Source: Aliirhizobium wenxiniae (GTDB lineage: Bacteria; Pseudomonadota; Alphaproteobacteria; Rhizobiales; Rhizobiaceae). From it: a stretch of DNA of 64,000 nucleotides. The translations under genes and the position numbers were made by a program. The stretch lies in assembly GCF_014201355.1 (NCBI RefSeq), contig NZ_JACHEG010000004.1, positions 310,001-374,000 of the forward strand, given 5' to 3'. Shown here in pieces: positions 36,840-45,211 of the stretch (position 1 is the first letter of the stretch; each line of letters opens with the position of its first letter). Under the pieces are notes generated by a model. It did no database searches. It was not told the origin of the DNA and saw only the letters and a program-made list of their open reading frames with translations.

Positions 36840-37544
36840 ATGGGATTGGAAACAGGAACCGCCCGCAAGGGCCTCGCCGATGTCGTGTTCGAACGCATGC
36901 TGCGCGCCATCAAATCGGGCGCGTACAAGCCTGACGAGCGCCTGCCGACGGAGCATGATCTCGCTGCCGAATTCGAAGTATCGCGCCCGGTTATCCGTGA
37001 GGCGCTGAAACGCCTGCGCGATCAGAGTCTGATCTATTCCCGTCGTGGCGCCGGCAGTTTCGTTCGTTCCGTGGGCCTGCGCAATCCGCTCGGTTTCGGC
37101 CAGCTGGAAAACGTTGCCGATCTCCTTAACTGTTACGAGTTCCGCCTGACACTGGAGCCGGCTGCTGCCGCCGCCGCTGCTACCCGCCACGATGCCGACA
37201 GTCTGAAGGCGATCCGCCAGGCGCTTGAATTGCTGCGCGACGCAACCAATCGCCAGTCGCATCGCGAAGACGCTGACTTCCAATTCCATCTCGCCATCGC
37301 CCGCGCTGCCCAGAACAGCTATTTTTCCACCGCCATGGAAGCGCTGAAAGATCATATCGCTGTCGGCATGAAGTTCCACGGCGCCTCGATCAAGCGGGAA
37401 GTCTCCGGTCTCACCCGCGTGTTCGCAGAGCATGAGGCGATTGCTTCGGCTATCACCAACCGCGACGAGGGCGAGGCGCGGCGTTTGATGCTGGAACATT
37501 TGAAGGGGTCGCGCGAACGGCTGTTCCAGTCGTCGCATCAGTAG
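36840..37544 (+). CDS. GntR/FadR-family regulator of the sugar-acid island
   Basis: A 234-residue regulator: winged helix-turn-helix at about 12-75 (LPTEHDLAAEFEVSRPVIREALKRLRDQ in part) and an FCD domain with YEFRLTLEPAAAAAA, DFQFHLAIARAAQ and EHEAIASAI, which carry the Asp and His metal ligands. It is two bases downstream of the DUF1537 kinase, hence co-transcribed. It likely senses a sugar acid and controls its own operon and perhaps the divergent operons around 41.4-41.7 kb, which share a TTTGACA-like motif. Confidence 0.88.
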   Translation: MGLETGTARKGLADVVFERMLRAIKSGAYKPDERLPTEHDLAAEFEVSRPVIREALKRLRDQSLIYSRRGAGSFVRSVGLRNPLGFGQLENVADLLNCYEFRLTLEPAAAAAAATRHDADSLKAIRQALELLRDATNRQSHREDADFQFHLAIARAAQNSYFSTAMEALKDHIAVGMKFHGASIKREVSGLTRVFAEHEAIASAITNRDEGEARRLMLEHLKGSRERLFQSSHQ

Positions 37545-37688
37545 CTTTCAGGCTCCGTCCAGCCAAACTGTTTTCGAAACATCGTTGCTCCCCGGCGGTA
37601 GAAGCGGTATCTGGCGGCATGGAACCCGTGTCGACGGGAGCGATATGAGCGCTCGCGCGCATCCTTTAGACGAAATGGCAGAAGACCG

Positions 37689-38027
37689 ATGGCCCGCAAG
37701 ATCAGAGAGGATTTCACTTCTTCGCAGGAGGAGCCGGAGCCGACGCTTTGCCCGCTGTGCGAACGTATGATCCCGGCTGACGATGAAGATGCCCATCACC
37801 TTGTTCCGAAAAGCAAGGGCGGCAAGCAGACCGTTCTGCTGCACAAGGTCTGCCATGACCAGATCCATGCCGTCTTCACGAATGCGCAGCTCGCCAAGAC
37901 ATTTTCGACGATCGAGGCCATCCTCGAGAACCCCGAGATCCAGAAATTCGTTGCCTGGGTGAAAAACAAGCCTGCCGGCTTTTCCGGCTCGGCAAGGGAA
38001 TCGCAGCAGGGCCGAGGGCGGAGATAA
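37689..38027 (+). CDS. HNH-type endonuclease domain protein
   Basis: A 112-residue protein with CPLC at 21-24, then DAHHLVPKSKGGK and LHKVCHDQIHA, the beta-beta-alpha metal fold of small HNH nucleases (His-His, Asn/Lys position, and the last His) with zinc-binding cysteines. Such stand-alone proteins are common in Rhizobiales and their role is not settled. The C-terminal 15 residues are basic and Gly/Ser-rich. The gene stands alone, 144 bases after the GntR gene, and is convergent with the dehydrogenase. Confidence 0.8.
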   Translation: MARKIREDFTSSQEEPEPTLCPLCERMIPADDEDAHHLVPKSKGGKQTVLLHKVCHDQIHAVFTNAQLAKTFSTIEAILENPEIQKFVAWVKNKPAGFSGSARESQQGRGRR

Positions 38028-38073
38028 AAGACGTTCGTCCAGCGGCGCATAGATAAAAACCGCCATAGATGTG

Positions 38074-38103
38074 AAAAAGGCGGCACGATCGCTCGAGCCG
38101 CCT
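38074..38103 (-). terminator. Rho-independent terminator after the leftward dehydrogenase operon
   Basis: On the minus strand, AGGCGGC and GCCGCCT (7 bp, 12-base loop) are followed by a run of T. It lies 21 bases after the stop of the iron-type dehydrogenase and separates it from the convergent HNH gene. Confidence 0.75.
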
Positions 38104-38124
38104 CCCTCCTCCAAACCAGCCTCT

Positions 38125-39246
38125 TCAGAAGCTGGCCCGGTAAATCCCCAAAACATCCTCGACGCTCATATCGACCGGGTTGTTGTCCATCAGCCGGCGG
38201 ATGGCATGCGCGTCAGCCGCAAACCGCGGCAGGTCTTCCTCAGTAGCGCCATGCTTGGCCAGCGACATCTCGATACCGAGATCGGCACAGAAGGCATGCC
38301 CCGCACCGCTGAGATCAGCCTGCGAAAGCCCCTTGCCGAGACCCAGCGCTTCTGCCACTTCCGCCGTCTTGTCAGCTGCGACCGGCTGATTGAAGGCCAG
38401 GACATGCGGAAACACGATAGCGTTTGCGAGCCCGTGCGGCAGGTGCAGCAGCGTGCCGAGCGGATAGGCAATGGCATGGCCTGCCGCCGTATTGACCGGG
38501 CCAAGGCAGATGCCGCCGTAATAGGAAGCCAGCATCAGGCCTTCACGCGCCTCACGATCCGATCCATCCTTGACCGCGCGGGCCAGAAACTTGCCGACGA
38601 GATGAAAGCCCATGCGGGCAAAGCCGTCGATCATTGGATGGGCGCGCTTGTTGGTGAAGGCCTCGACGCAATGCGCCATGGCATCTACACCTGTTGCGGC
38701 AGTGACGGCCGGCGGCACGGAATAGGTCAGTTCGGGGTCAAGCACGGCGAGATCGGCGATCAGATGCGGGCTTTCGACCGCGATCTTGTTGCCCTTGACC
38801 GGATCGGTGATGAGCGAGCGGATGCCCGCTTCAGAACCGGTGCCCGCCGTGGTCGCCACCTGCGCCAGGCGAGTCTTGCGGCCGGCGACCTTATTGGGAC
38901 CGGCAACGTCGAGAAGTGTCTGTTCGCCATCCCAAAGTGCTGCCACCAGTTTGGCGACATCCATCACCGAACCGCCGCCGAGACCGACGACGAGATCCGG
39001 CTTGGCCGAACGCGCTGCCGCCAGCGCCGCATCGAGCGTGGCGATTTCAGGTTCGCCGGGGATGGCGTCGAACATGGCGACCTTGCCCGGCAATTTGAGG
39101 CGATCAACAAAACCGGCGGTGATCGGCGTTGCGATCACCAGGGTCGAGGAAACGTCGCCTGCCCAGTTACCAACTTCGGCAATGGTGCCGGCGCCGATGA
39201 TCAGCCTTTTGGGCTGGTGCAGGATGATGACGGGGGCGCTGCTCAT
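38125..39246 (-). CDS. Iron-type (group III) alcohol dehydrogenase
   Basis: A 373-residue metal-dependent dehydrogenase. The nucleotide-binding [13 protein letters not shown] is near 90-102. Metal ligands come from VLDPELT (Asp), [10 protein letters not shown] (His), and [16 protein letters not shown] (two His). Family members reduce aldehydes or oxidise hydroxy acids with NAD(P). It is the last gene of a three-gene leftward operon and overlaps the PdxA2 stop by four bases, so it probably oxidises a hydroxy acid or reduces a semialdehyde in the same pathway. Substrate unknown. Maleylacetate reductase is another branch of the family with similar length. Confidence 0.87.
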   Translation of the reverse strand: MSSAPVIILHQPKRLIIGAGTIAEVGNWAGDVSSTLVIATPITAGFVDRLKLPGKVAMFDAIPGEPEIATLDAALAAARSAKPDLVVGLGGGSVMDVAKLVAALWDGEQTLLDVAGPNKVAGRKTRLAQVATTAGTGSEAGIRSLITDPVKGNKIAVESPHLIADLAVLDPELTYSVPPAVTAATGVDAMAHCVEAFTNKRAHPMIDGFARMGFHLVGKFLARAVKDGSDREAREGLMLASYYGGICLGPVNTAAGHAIAYPLGTLLHLPHGLANAIVFPHVLAFNQPVAADKTAEVAEALGLGKGLSQADLSGAGHAFCADLGIEMSLAKHGATEEDLPRFAADAHAIRRLMDNNPVDMSVEDVLGIYRASF

Positions 39247-40202
39247 GCCTTGCCTCCCTTACCGCCATTCACCAGCTTGCGGGCATAGGCGATGGCTTCA
39301 AGCATGTTGCCATGGTTGGCGATACCCTTGCCGGCAATGTCGAAAGCGGTGCCGTGGTCGACCGAGGTACGGTCGATCGGCAGGTCGACGGAGACGTTGA
39401 CGGCAGTATCAAAGGCGACGAGTTTGATCGGGATATGGCCCTGATCGTGATATTGCGCGACCACCAGATCGAAGGCGCCGGAATAGGCGCGGTGGAACAC
39501 GGTGTCGGCCGAGATCGGGCCGTAGGCATCGATGCCTTCGGCACGGGCAGCGGCAACCGCCGGGGCAATCTGGTCGTCATCCTCGGTGCCGAACAGGCCG
39601 TTTTCGCCGCAATGGGGATTGATGCCGGCAATAGCGATACGCGGAGCGGCATAACCGGTGCGCTTCAGGTGGTCATTGCCGGCCTTGATCGTCGCCAGCA
39701 CCCGTTCGGTCGTGGCGCGGCGGATCGCTTCCTGTAGCGAAACGTGGGTCGAAACGTGGATGACCTTCAGCCTTTCAGACGCCAGCAGCATATAGGCCGC
39801 CGCCGATTTCGTCAGGCTGCGCAACATGCCGGTATGGCCGTCGTAATGATGGCCGGCAAGGTTGAGCGCTTCCTTGTTGATCGGTGCCGTGACAACGCAG
39901 CCGATCTTTCCGGCTTCGGCATCGCGTACTGCCTTTTCGATGAAGCGGAAGGCGGCATCACCTGCAACCGGCGACAGCGTGCCCCACGGCAGCGGCGCGC
40001 CTTCGATCGGCAGGTCGACGACGTAAGGGGCGAGATCGATATCGACGTTGAGCGCCTTGCGGGCTACTTCCAGCGTCGGCAGGTTGCCGTAGATGCGGGT
40101 ATTGGCGCGGTCCGCGTCACCCATTTCGGCCAGCGCCCGAACCGTGATTTCCGGTCCGACGCCGCACGGGTCGCCCATGGTGATGCCGATGATATTGCTC
40201 AT
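39243..40202 (-). CDS. pdxA2: PdxA2-type 4-phospho-D-threonate/erythronate dehydrogenase
   Basis: A 319-residue PdxA-family enzyme: [14 protein letters not shown] at the N-terminus, [11 protein letters not shown] near 105, the metal-binding [11 protein letters not shown], then [23 protein letters not shown] and [12 protein letters not shown]. True PdxA makes vitamin B6, whereas the PdxA2 branch oxidatively decarboxylates 4-phospho-D-threonate to dihydroxyacetone phosphate, partnered with a DUF1537 kinase. That kinase is 2.4 kb away at 35809, and no other B6 gene is nearby, so the catabolic role is preferred. AGAATAATC lies before the ATG, with CGGGAG further up. Confidence 0.88.
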   Translation of the reverse strand: MSNIIGITMGDPCGVGPEITVRALAEMGDADRANTRIYGNLPTLEVARKALNVDIDLAPYVVDLPIEGAPLPWGTLSPVAGDAAFRFIEKAVRDAEAGKIGCVVTAPINKEALNLAGHHYDGHTGMLRSLTKSAAAYMLLASERLKVIHVSTHVSLQEAIRRATTERVLATIKAGNDHLKRTGYAAPRIAIAGINPHCGENGLFGTEDDDQIAPAVAAARAEGIDAYGPISADTVFHRAYSGAFDLVVAQYHDQGHIPIKLVAFDTAVNVSVDLPIDRTSVDHGTAFDIAGKGIANHGNMLEAIAYARKLVNGGKGGKA

Positions 40203-40204
40203 GA

Positions 40205-41398
40205 TTATTCTCCCGCTTGTGCAGCGTCAGCCCAGCCGGGGGCCAGACGAACATATTTGATGGCGCGCCTGTAGTAGGTATAGGCGATGTGGAGACTGCC
40301 GTCTGGCCCTTCCAGCAGCCACGGATAGGACATTTCCTTGTTGTGGCCGTCGATGGAGTTGTTCGACATGCAGGTGCCGGGGCCGTCCTCGATGACGATC
40401 CGCTGCGAAAAGCTCTTTGCTCCGTCATCGGAAATGCAGACGGAAACCGGTGCGCGCGGCACGCCCCAGATCGGCACGCAACCGCCATCCGGATTGGCAT
40501 CCGGCCGGTCGTCATCCTCGCCCAACTCGTCGTAAAGCGAGGCGCGTCGATCGCTCGACATCTCCGCATTTGTCGGATTGCAGATAATCGCGATACGCCC
40601 GTCTTTCAGGGTGATCGCGGCAATCGACGAATTGTTATTGGGAACATCTGTCGCCTGCGGGGTGGACCATGTGCGGCCGCCATCGGCGCTTTCGGTGCGA
40701 TAGACGAAATCGGCCTGACGGCGACGGAACACCGCTGCCAGTTTCTGCTCACCGATCGAGACCGGACTCATGTGTACGCAGCCGGTCGACTGGTCGAGAT
40801 CTTCCAGGCGCCAGGTCTTGCCCCGGTCTTCGGAAATGCCGACCGCCGCGCGATCATGGCTGCCGTTCCACTTCTGGCCCGGGCGCTGGATGCAGCGGAA
40901 AATCGGTAAAAGCCATGCACCATCTTCCCGCACGGTAAGCGGCGCGCGGACGAAACAGCCGCGCGGCAGATCGAGATAACGTCCCTCGCCAGCTGCCAGC
41001 TTCGTTGCGTTGCTGGCATCGCGAGAAACTTCTGCCATGCGGATCCGGCATTCGTCCTGATTGCCGGAAGGCTGCGAAGTGTGGAACAGCAACAGTTCGC
41101 CGCCGGGGGCTGCAAACAGAACCGGGTTCTGCTCGGAATGGTCTGGATCGAAGCTCAAGCGCTGCGGTTCACCCCACTGGCTGGATCCTTCCGCCAGAAC
41201 CGAGGCGAAGATCGAGATATCCGATTTCCCTTCGAGCGTGCCACCGAACCATGCGCAGATCAGCGCACCGTCATCGGCCAGATGCAGGAAGGATGCATGG
41301 TTCTGGATCATCGGCGAAGCCAGCATGGCCTCGTGTCGTCCGTTTCCCGCGGCTTTGACCGCGCCGGTCATGACGGTTGCAATCTGTTCAGGCGTCAT
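40205..41398 (-). CDS. BNR-repeat sialidase-like (exo-alpha-sialidase fold) protein
   Basis: A 397-residue six-bladed beta-propeller of the BNR_2 type. Asp-box copies are [16 protein letters not shown] and the weaker SDDGAKSF. The opening segment ([18 protein letters not shown]) and [20 protein letters not shown] are typical of this family. No signal peptide is visible, so it probably acts in the cytoplasm on an imported compound, unlike secreted sialidases. Its true substrate is unknown; sialic acid is not implied. It starts a leftward operon, two bases before PdxA2, and is divergent from the third importer. AGGAG precedes the ATG. Confidence 0.82.
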   Translation of the reverse strand: MTPEQIATVMTGAVKAAGNGRHEAMLASPMIQNHASFLHLADDGALICAWFGGTLEGKSDISIFASVLAEGSSQWGEPQRLSFDPDHSEQNPVLFAAPGGELLLFHTSQPSGNQDECRIRMAEVSRDASNATKLAAGEGRYLDLPRGCFVRAPLTVREDGAWLLPIFRCIQRPGQKWNGSHDRAAVGISEDRGKTWRLEDLDQSTGCVHMSPVSIGEQKLAAVFRRRQADFVYRTESADGGRTWSTPQATDVPNNNSSIAAITLKDGRIAIICNPTNAEMSSDRRASLYDELGEDDDRPDANPDGGCVPIWGVPRAPVSVCISDDGAKSFSQRIVIEDGPGTCMSNNSIDGHNKEMSYPWLLEGPDGSLHIAYTYYRRAIKYVRLAPGWADAAQAGE

Positions 41399-41746
41399 AG
41401 GGGTCTCCTCTTGACCCTATGAAATTCACCCAAATAACAAAGTTGTCAAGTTTGAAAAAAACCGGAATTTGCTATTGAAGGTCGCGTGACGTGACGTATC
41501 TTATTGAAATTAAATATCTTTATGAGTTGCGATTTTGTACAAATTGATGGTTTTGAATATTTAATTTGACAAACTTGCTAAGAAATCCGATGGTCGGTGC
41601 CAGCTCGATCAAGGCGATCGTTAAGGACGGAGGCATCCCGACCGACGCACAGGGCTTCAGGAGGAAGGCCTTCAGAACGCGAACGCCAAGGCGCCGCGAG
41701 ATGAACAGCAAACGGTGCGACATGCACCCCAGAGGGAGGAAATGAC
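41399..41746. promoter_or_regulatory. Divergent AT-rich promoter region, BNR protein / third importer
   Basis: A 348-base gap, AT-rich between 41430 and 41580. It contains AAGTTGTCAAGTTTG (41440-41454) and TTTGACAAACTTG (41565-41577), inverted relatives that also resemble the motifs at 35703-35732. The rightward gene has AGAGGGAGG before its ATG. No protein-coding frame there is convincing. Confidence 0.6.
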
Positions 41747-43264
41747 ATGAAAACCTCGCATCTATTTGGAGCCGTTCTGGGCTCTGTCATAGCATTCGGT
41801 GCCGGCATTGCGCCGGTTCATGCCGCATCGACGGATATCAAGATCGTTCTGCCGGAAGAAGCCGACCTGCTCGAGCCTTGCATGGCGACCCGCTCCAATA
41901 TCGGTCGCGTCATCATGGAAAACGTCAGCGAAACGCTGACCGAGCTCGACGTGCGCACCAAGCAGGGCGTCATGCCGCGCTTGGCTGAAAAATGGGAACA
42001 GACCGGCGATGGCGCCTGGCGTTTCCATCTGCGTCAGGGCGTAAAGTTCTCCGACGGCAAGGCTTTTGGCGCCAAGGATGTCAAATACAGCTTCGACCGC
42101 ATTTTCAGCGACAAGAATGTCTGCGAATCCCGCCGCTATTTCGGTGGCATGAAGTTTGATGTGAAGGTCGTCGACGACAACACGATCGATTTTAAGGTTG
42201 ATCCAGTTCAGCCGATCCTGCCGCTGCTCCTGTCACTCGTCACCATCGTTCCGGAAGGCACACCGCTGGAATTCGTTCGCGAGCCGGTTGGTACCGGTCC
42301 TTACAAGCTGTCCAACTGGACGCCGGGCCAGCAGATCGTGCTTGATGCGCGTGACGATTACTGGGGTAAAAAGCCCGCCGTCACCAAGGCAACCTACGTC
42401 TTCCGCGCCGACCCTGCCGTCCGCGCCGCCATGGTTCAGGCTGGTGAAGCCGATCTCGCGCCTTCGATCTCGCAGGTCGAAGCCACGAACGAAAAGACAG
42501 ACTTCTCCTATCTCGACAGCGAAACCGTCTATCTGCGTATCGACGGAAACATCGCGCCGCTTAACGATGTCCGTGTTCGCAAGGCGCTCAATCTGGCGAT
42601 CGACCGTCAGGCCTTCCTTGGGACACTCGTGCCGCAGGATGCTGTTCTGGCAACAGCCCTTGTGCCGCCGACCACGCTCGGCTGGAATCCGGATGTGAAG
42701 GTTTTCCCCTATGATCCAGATCAGGCCAAGAAGCTGCTTGAGGAAGCCAAGGCTGCCGGCGTTCCGGTCGACACCCCGATCACAGTCGTTGCACGTACTG
42801 CGAATTTCCCCAACGTGACGGAAATCATGGAAGCCGTGCAGGCGCAATTGCAGGAGGTTGGCTTCAAGATCGACCTGAAGTTTGTCGAAGTTGCCGAACA
42901 TGAGGTCTATTACTCGAAACCGTTCAAGGACGGTCGCGGACCCATCATTGTCGCTGCCATGCACGACAACTCCAAGGGTGACCCGTCCTTCACCATGTTC
43001 TTCAAATACGACTCGAAGGGTACCCAGTCCGGCTACGCAGACCCCAAGGTCGATGATCTCATCGCCCGCGCTTCGGCTGCCACCGGTGATGAGCGTGCAA
43101 AACTGTGGTCGCAGCTGATCGCCTATGTCCACGACGATCTTGTCGCCGACGTTCTGCTCTTCCACATGGTCGGTTACTCTCGCGTGTCCGAACGCCTGGA
43201 CTTCAAGCCCAGTATTGCCACCAACGGGATGCTGCAGCTCTCCGAAATCGGCTTCAAGAACTAA
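41747..43264 (+). CDS. ABC transporter solute-binding protein, family 5 (sugar-acid island)
   Basis: A 505-residue SBP_bac_5 protein with a Sec signal peptide (residues 1-26, FGAGIAPVHA then A). Family markers are LRQGVKFSDGKAFGAKDVKYSFDRI in part, GTGPYKLSNW and DVRVRKALNLAIDRQ. It is more diverged from the two other binding proteins in the window than they are from each other. It leads a rightward operon with two permeases, a fused ATPase and a DapA-like lyase. A stem-loop follows. The substrate may be a glycoside or acyl sugar acid handled by the BNR protein. Confidence 0.88.
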   Translation: MKTSHLFGAVLGSVIAFGAGIAPVHAASTDIKIVLPEEADLLEPCMATRSNIGRVIMENVSETLTELDVRTKQGVMPRLAEKWEQTGDGAWRFHLRQGVKFSDGKAFGAKDVKYSFDRIFSDKNVCESRRYFGGMKFDVKVVDDNTIDFKVDPVQPILPLLLSLVTIVPEGTPLEFVREPVGTGPYKLSNWTPGQQIVLDARDDYWGKKPAVTKATYVFRADPAVRAAMVQAGEADLAPSISQVEATNEKTDFSYLDSETVYLRIDGNIAPLNDVRVRKALNLAIDRQAFLGTLVPQDAVLATALVPPTTLGWNPDVKVFPYDPDQAKKLLEEAKAAGVPVDTPITVVARTANFPNVTEIMEAVQAQLQEVGFKIDLKFVEVAEHEVYYSKPFKDGRGPIIVAAMHDNSKGDPSFTMFFKYDSKGTQSGYADPKVDDLIARASAATGDERAKLWSQLIAYVHDDLVADVLLFHMVGYSRVSERLDFKPSIATNGMLQLSEIGFKN

Positions 43265-43302
43265 CTACCGCCAGGCGATTTGATCGCCCTATCGAAGCGA
43301 AG

Positions 43303-43327
43303 TGGACGGCGAGGCGTTCGCCGTCCA
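43303..43327 (+). other. Intercistronic stem-loop between binding protein and permease
   Basis: TGGACGGCGA (43303-43312) and TCGCCGTCCA (43318-43327): 10 perfect base pairs with a 5-base loop, 38 bases after the binding-protein stop and 22 before the permease ATG. It sits at the same operon position as the hairpin at 27358-27391. Confidence 0.78.
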
Positions 43328-43349
43328 TTCCAGCAAGATCGAGGTCCCA

Positions 43350-44264
43350 ATGCTTAGATTCATCCGCAAACGCGCCCTCGCCAGCCTTATCTCGCTGATC
43401 GGGCTGCTGGTCATGGTGTTCTTTTTATCCCGCCTGACCGGCGATCCGGCATCGCTCTTTCTTCCCGTCGAAGCATCGGCCGAAATGAAGGCCGAATTCC
43501 GTGCCCTGCATGGGCTGGACCAGCCGCTTCTAGTGCAGTTTGGCCAATACGTCGGCAATGTCGTCACCGGTGATCTGGGGGAGAGCCTGCGCAAGGCCCG
43601 TCCCGCACTTGATGTCGTGCTTGAGGCCTTCACATGGACGCTATGGCTTGCGGTCATTACCATGACGCTGGTCACAGTCTGCGCCATTGTCGTCGGTTCG
43701 CTTGCAGCCTTCCGTACCGGTGGCTTTTTCGACCGCTTTTCCTCGATGCTGTCGTTGATCGGCGCCTCTGTGCCGGATTTCTGGCTGGCGATTGTCGCCA
43801 TCGTTATCTTCGCCATCCAGCTTTCCTGGCTGCCGACCTCCGGTACCGGTACGCTCACCCATTGGATCCTGCCAATCTGCGTACTGTTCGTGCGTCCCTT
43901 CGGCATCATCGTTCAGGTGGTGCGCGGCTCGATGATCTCGGCGCTCTCTTCCGCTTATGTGAAGACTGCACGCGCCAAAGGCGTCAAATCCGGCCCGATC
44001 ATCTTCGTTCATGCACTGCGCAACGCCATGTTGCCGGTCATCACCGTCATCGGCGATCAGGCGGCTAGCCTCCTGAACGGCGCTGTCGTCATCGAGACGA
44101 TCTTCGGGTTCCCCGGCGTCGGCAAGCTGATGATCGACAGTATTCTCCAGCGTGACTTCAACGTCGTGCTGGCGGCGATCCTCGTCACCGCTTTCGCCAT
44201 CTTCCTCATGAACCTCGTGATCGATCTCGCTTACGCGCTTCTCGATCCGCGCATCCGCTACTGA
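43350..44264 (+). CDS. ABC transporter permease, DppB/OppB type
   Basis: A 304-residue permease: first membrane helix about residues 10-30, domain core from about 80, EAA loop YVKTARAKGVKSGPIIFVHALRN in order near 205, and VVIETIFGFPGVG. The ATG at 43350 has GAGG nine bases upstream and removes a 16-codon extension that would span the hairpin. It partners the next permease. Confidence 0.91.
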   Translation: MLRFIRKRALASLISLIGLLVMVFFLSRLTGDPASLFLPVEASAEMKAEFRALHGLDQPLLVQFGQYVGNVVTGDLGESLRKARPALDVVLEAFTWTLWLAVITMTLVTVCAIVVGSLAAFRTGGFFDRFSSMLSLIGASVPDFWLAIVAIVIFAIQLSWLPTSGTGTLTHWILPICVLFVRPFGIIVQVVRGSMISALSSAYVKTARAKGVKSGPIIFVHALRNAMLPVITVIGDQAASLLNGAVVIETIFGFPGVGKLMIDSILQRDFNVVLAAILVTAFAIFLMNLVIDLAYALLDPRIRY

Positions 44265-44272
44265 GGATCGAC

Positions 44273-45211
44273 ATGACCATGGCCATTCAATCGACCCACA
44301 CCCCAAAAGAAACAGTCGCGGAAGAACCAAGCGCCATTGTGCGCATGGCGCGTATGCTCTGGGCAGACAAGTTCGCCCTCTGTGCCGCAATCTTCCTCGT
44401 CTTCGTCATCGTCATGGCGATCATCGGACCGACATGGCTCGATGAGCTTGCTACCAAACAAAACCTGCGTGGCCGTAACCTTGCGCCATTCATGTTCGAC
44501 CGCGAATGGTATATGTGGCTCGGCGCTGATGCGCTTGGTCGCCCGCTCTGGCCGCGCATCATCGTTGCCACCCAGAACACCATGATGGTTGCTGCCGGTG
44601 CCGTTGTCATCTCGGCGATCATCGGTACGCTGCTCGGCCTTATAGCCGGTTTTGCGTCGGAACGCGTCAGCCAGGTCATCATGCGTCTGGCAGATGTCAT
44701 CATGTCCTTTCCATCGTTGCTGGTGGCCGTAATCGTGCTCTACATCCTCGGTTCGTCCATCCTCAACCTCATGCTGGTCCTCGCGATCACCCGCATTCCT
44801 GTCTATCTGCGCACCACCCGAGCGGAAGTTCTGGAAATTCGCCAGCGTATGTTTGTGCAGGCCGCGCGGGTCATGGGGGCATCGTCCAAGCGTATCCTCT
44901 TCCGCCATATCCTGCCGGTCGTCATCCCTACGCTGACGACGTTGATGACGCTCGATTTTGCCTATGTCATGCTTGCGGAAAGCGCGCTGTCCTTCCTCGG
45001 CATCGGTATCCAGCCGCCGGAAATCACCTGGGGCCTGATGATCTCGCAAGGCCGCCAGTACCTCACCAATGCATGGTGGCTGTCCTTCTGGCCGGGCCTG
45101 GCGATCATTCTTACCACGCTCTCGCTCAACCTTCTGTCCAACTGGCTGCGTATCGCGCTCGACCCCGTGCAGCGCTGGCGCCTGGAAATGAAAGGACCGA
45201 AACATGGCTGA
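44273..45211 (+). CDS. ABC transporter permease, DppC/OppC type
   Basis: A 312-residue permease. It has WLGADALGRPLWPRII in place of the usual GTDxxGRD segment, and an EAA loop FVQAARVMGASSKRILFRHILP near 200. The next helix reads LDFAYVMLAESALSFLGIG. It lacks the well-conserved TD of the other two DppC-type proteins (GAD instead of GTD). Its stop lies inside the ATPase gene (8-base overlap), so the two are translated together. Confidence 0.92.
   Translation: MTMAIQSTHTPKETVAEEPSAIVRMARMLWADKFALCAAIFLVFVIVMAIIGPTWLDELATKQNLRGRNLAPFMFDREWYMWLGADALGRPLWPRIIVATQNTMMVAAGAVVISAIIGTLLGLIAGFASERVSQVIMRLADVIMSFPSLLVAVIVLYILGSSILNLMLVLAITRIPVYLRTTRAEVLEIRQRMFVQAARVMGASSKRILFRHILPVVIPTLTTLMTLDFAYVMLAESALSFLGIGIQPPEITWGLMISQGRQYLTNAWWLSFWPGLAIILTTLSLNLLSNWLRIALDPVQRWRLEMKGPKHG

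Noticed and set aside
39243..40202. Vitamin B6 biosynthetic PdxA
   Set aside because: Context with DUF1537 kinase and catabolic genes favours the PdxA2 branch.
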